Origin: Halomonas salipaludis | GTDB lineage: Bacteria; Pseudomonadota; Gammaproteobacteria; Pseudomonadales; Halomonadaceae | Reading direction: 5' to 3' | NCBI RefSeq assembly: GCF_002286975.1 | Contig: NZ_NSKB01000001.1 | Span: 64,733-128,732, forward strand | DNA: 64,000 nucleotides | In this document: positions 62,909 to 64,000 of the stretch, piece after piece | Numbering within the stretch: position 1 is the stretch's first letter | Layout of the letters: each line of letters opens with the position of its first letter | Program-made: the position numbers and the translations under genes | The notes under the pieces: generated by a model | What the model was told of the DNA's origin: nothing | Seen by the model: the letters and a program-made list of their open reading frames with translations, nothing else | Databases searched by the model: none

Positions 62909-62930
62909 GGTGATACATAAGCGCTACATA
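62909..62930. repeat. Candidate integrase arm sites, right end
   Basis: GGTGATACATA at 62909-62919 is the exact inverted copy of 52649-52659. TACATA-N4-CTACATA at 62914-62930 repeats 52734-52750 in the same orientation. Both lie between the element-borne tRNA and attR. Confidence 0.5.
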
Positions 62931-62988
62931 AAAATTCAAGATCATTCTAAGATATTGAATTTAATGTGTTTTTTCCCCGATACCTGCA

Positions 62989-63000
62989 AGATTTTAAGTC
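62989..63000. repeat. attR core (12 bp)
   Basis: AGATTTTAAGTC, identical to the attL core. It forms part of the 5' half of the split tRNA-Leu gene. Confidence 0.88.
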
Positions 63001-63030
63001 TCTTGCGTCTACCAATTTCGCCATCCGGGC
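62989..63030 (-). pseudogene. leuZ: 5' half of the split host tRNA-Leu(UAA) gene (attR side)
   Basis: On the minus strand this is the acceptor strand GCCCGGA, a D arm (GCG/CGC) with GGTAG, half the anticodon stem (AGAGA) and the loop CTTAAAA, after which the sequence turns into element DNA (TGCAGGTATCGG). The matching 3' half is at 52567-52623. It follows tRNA-Gly and tRNA-Cys in the same order as E. coli glyW-cysT-leuZ. Confidence 0.92.
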
Positions 63031-63082
63031 GGGAGTTCGAGCGGGGGATCTTGCACAGCGAAGAATATCGTACAGACGAAAA

Positions 63083-63156
63083 TGGAGGCTGGAGTCGGAA
63101 TCGAACCGGCGTACACGGAGTTGCAGTCCGCTGCATAACCACTCTGCCATCCAGCC
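63083..63156 (-). tRNA. tRNA-Cys(GCA)
   Basis: This 74-nt gene with CCA has the acceptor stem GGCTGGA/TCCAGCC, an anticodon loop CTGCAAC (anticodon GCA) and a T loop TTCGATT. It is the second of the pgsA-linked tRNA run, between tRNA-Gly and the split tRNA-Leu. Confidence 0.95.
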
Positions 63157-63190
63157 TCTCTTGTCAGGAATAGCAAAAGCACATTCCCGA

Positions 63191-63215
63191 CGAATCATGG
63201 AGCGGGAAACGAGAT
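63191..63215. repeat. Partial copy of the tRNA-Gly 3' end (25-bp exact repeat)
   Basis: These 25 bases are identical to 63272-63296, which cover the last 18 bases of tRNA-Gly (63279-63296, including CCA) and 7 downstream bases. The sequence beyond the repeat degenerates. It is probably the scar of a second tRNA-Gly copy or of an older insertion. Confidence 0.7.
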
Positions 63216-63278
63216 GCGATCGGACCGGCGCACCGGCTCGCGATACTGCTCGCTTCTAGCTTGTCCCATGCCGAATCA

Positions 63279-63353
63279 TGGAGCGGGAAACGAGATTCGA
63301 ACTCGCGACCCCAACCTTGGCAAGGTTGTGCTCTACCACTGAGCTATTCCCGC
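63279..63353 (-). tRNA. tRNA-Gly(GCC)
   Basis: This 75-nt gene with CCA has the acceptor stem GCGGGAA/TTCCCGC, an anticodon loop TTGCCAA (anticodon GCC) and a T loop TTCGAAC. It is the first tRNA after pgsA, as in E. coli glyW. Confidence 0.95.
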
Positions 63354-63432
63354 TTGATTCGAGTGCGTATTCTACGCATAACCCGCTGCTTGTCAATCGT
63401 TTATTACCGTTGGCAAGGCGGCCGAGACCGCC

Positions 63433-63981
63433 TTACATGGCGCGACTCAGATGCGGCCAGGCGGCACGTAGATATTGGACCATCGACCACAATGTCAGCG
63501 TGGCGGCGACGAACAAGGTGAGTACGCCCAGGTTGGCAATCAGCGAGCCGGGGGAGAAGCCCAGCAGCAGGAAGATCGACGTCATCTGCAGGGTGGTCTT
63601 GAGCTTGCCGATCCACGATACCGCCACCGTGCCGCGCTTGCCCATTTCGGCCATCCACTCGCGTAGCGCCGAGATCACGATCTCGCGGCCGATGATCACC
63701 AGCGCTGGCAGGGTCAGCCATACCACGTCATAGCGCTCGATCAGCAGCGCCAGCGCCACTGCCACCATCAGCTTGTCTGCCACCGGGTCGAGGAAGGCGC
63801 CGAACGGCGTGCTCTGGTCCCAGCGTCGCGCCAGATAGCCGTCGAGCCAGTCGGTGATTGCCGCTATGGCAAATAGCCCGGCGGCTAGCGGCATGCTCCA
63901 GCTGAACGGCAGGTAGAACACCACCACCAGCAGCGGAATGAAGGCAATACGCGCTAGTGTCAGGATATTGGGGATATTCAT
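63433..63981 (-). CDS. pgsA: CDP-diacylglycerol-glycerol-3-phosphate 3-phosphatidyltransferase
   Basis: This 182-residue inner-membrane enzyme makes phosphatidylglycerol phosphate. The CDP-alcohol phosphatidyltransferase motif D-G-x2-A-R-x8-G-x3-D-x3-D is present as [19 protein letters not shown], then FLDPVADK (about 43-69). Four to six helices surround it. The tRNA-Gly/Cys/Leu genes follow on the same strand, as in E. coli. Confidence 0.95.
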   Translation of the reverse strand: MNIPNILTLARIAFIPLLVVVFYLPFSWSMPLAAGLFAIAAITDWLDGYLARRWDQSTPFGAFLDPVADKLMVAVALALLIERYDVVWLTLPALVIIGREIVISALREWMAEMGKRGTVAVSWIGKLKTTLQMTSIFLLLGFSPGSLIANLGVLTLFVAATLTLWSMVQYLRAAWPHLSRAM

Positions 63982-64000
63982 CTGTGCGTCGCAGGTCCTG

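Larger units (their letters stand above)
52612..63000. mobile_element. Integrative element (phage-satellite-like) inserted in the tRNA-Leu(UAA) anticodon loop
   Basis: The element spans about 10.4 kb between two copies of the 12-bp core AGATTTTAAGTC (52612-52623 and 62989-63000). In order it encodes a tyrosine integrase, an unknown protein, an AlpA-like protein, a small winged-helix-like protein, a primase/SF3 helicase, a GNAT protein, an origin-like repeat region, a possible small terminase, a 35-residue peptide, a terminase large subunit, four unknown proteins, a YafO-like toxin with an antitoxin, and a complete tRNA-Leu(UAA). No capsid, portal, tail or lysis gene is present. That makes it a phage satellite or a tycheposon-like element rather than a full prophage. 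It contains AT-rich patches unlike the host. Confidence 0.88.

Noticed and set aside
52612-63000. Full prophage
   Set aside because: No portal, capsid, tail, holin or endolysin gene is recognisable in the 10.4 kb. Only integration, replication, packaging-ATPase and accessory genes are seen.

Overview
This is a high-GC chromosomal window from a gammaproteobacterium, most likely a moderately halophilic Halomonas-like species (Halomonadaceae). The placement is an inference. It rests on the gene families, on many TRAP, TTT and ABC uptake systems for organic acids and amino compounds, and on the conserved pgsA-tRNA-Gly-tRNA-Cys-tRNA-Leu, sdhE-ygfX/nadB, ihfB-lapA-lapB and groES-groEL neighbourhoods.

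Layout: (a) 1-5.1 kb: the tail of a truncated haemoglobin gene, then a GntR-controlled tripartite tricarboxylate (TctCBA-type) importer divergent from an amidohydrolase. (b) 5.1-12 kb: a redox cluster. A SARP/BTAD regulator, a duplicated DUF4242 protein, an OsmC-like protein and a flavin oxidoreductase form one operon. Divergent to it are a cysteine synthase-glutaredoxin fusion and an AhpD-like protein. (c) 12-16.5 kb: small genes, an AraC regulator with a DMT exporter, and a periplasmic glycerophosphodiester phosphodiesterase. (d) 16.5-19.9 kb: the tungstate ABC transporter TupABC with a divergent excisionase-fold regulator. (e) 20-35 kb: an MFS permease; a dipeptide-type ABC importer with an FAD dehydrogenase and an aminotransferase, divergent from a GntR regulator and an M20 amidohydrolase; then a CoA transferase/HMG-CoA lyase pair with a LysR regulator. 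(f) 35.3-42 kb: a TRAP transporter leading a catabolic run (acetylpolyamine amidohydrolase, RidA, ornithine cyclodeaminase-like and DadA-like enzymes). (g) 42-52.5 kb: housekeeping genes: trmJ, groESL with a sigma-32 promoter, fxsA, an SDR gene, comEA-like, pyrF, lapAB, ihfB, sdhE, ygfX and nadB. (h) 52.6-63.0 kb: an integrated element of about 10.4 kb. (i) 63.0-64 kb: tRNA-Cys, tRNA-Gly and pgsA.

The most striking feature is the element at 52612-63000. It carries a tyrosine integrase, an AlpA-like excisionase candidate, a primase/SF3 helicase, a GNAT protein, an origin-like cluster of GTGACG repeats, a terminase large subunit without any capsid or portal gene, small unknown proteins and a YafO-like toxin-antitoxin pair. 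It has split the host tRNA-Leu(UAA) gene inside the anticodon loop. The 5' half lies at the right end and the 3' half 10.4 kb away at the left end; their acceptor and anticodon stems pair perfectly only if the element is removed. A different, complete tRNA-Leu(UAA) lies just inside the right end on the same strand. The element therefore appears to destroy a host tRNA gene and supply its own replacement downstream of the host tRNA promoter. It resembles a phage satellite or tycheposon-like element more than a complete prophage.
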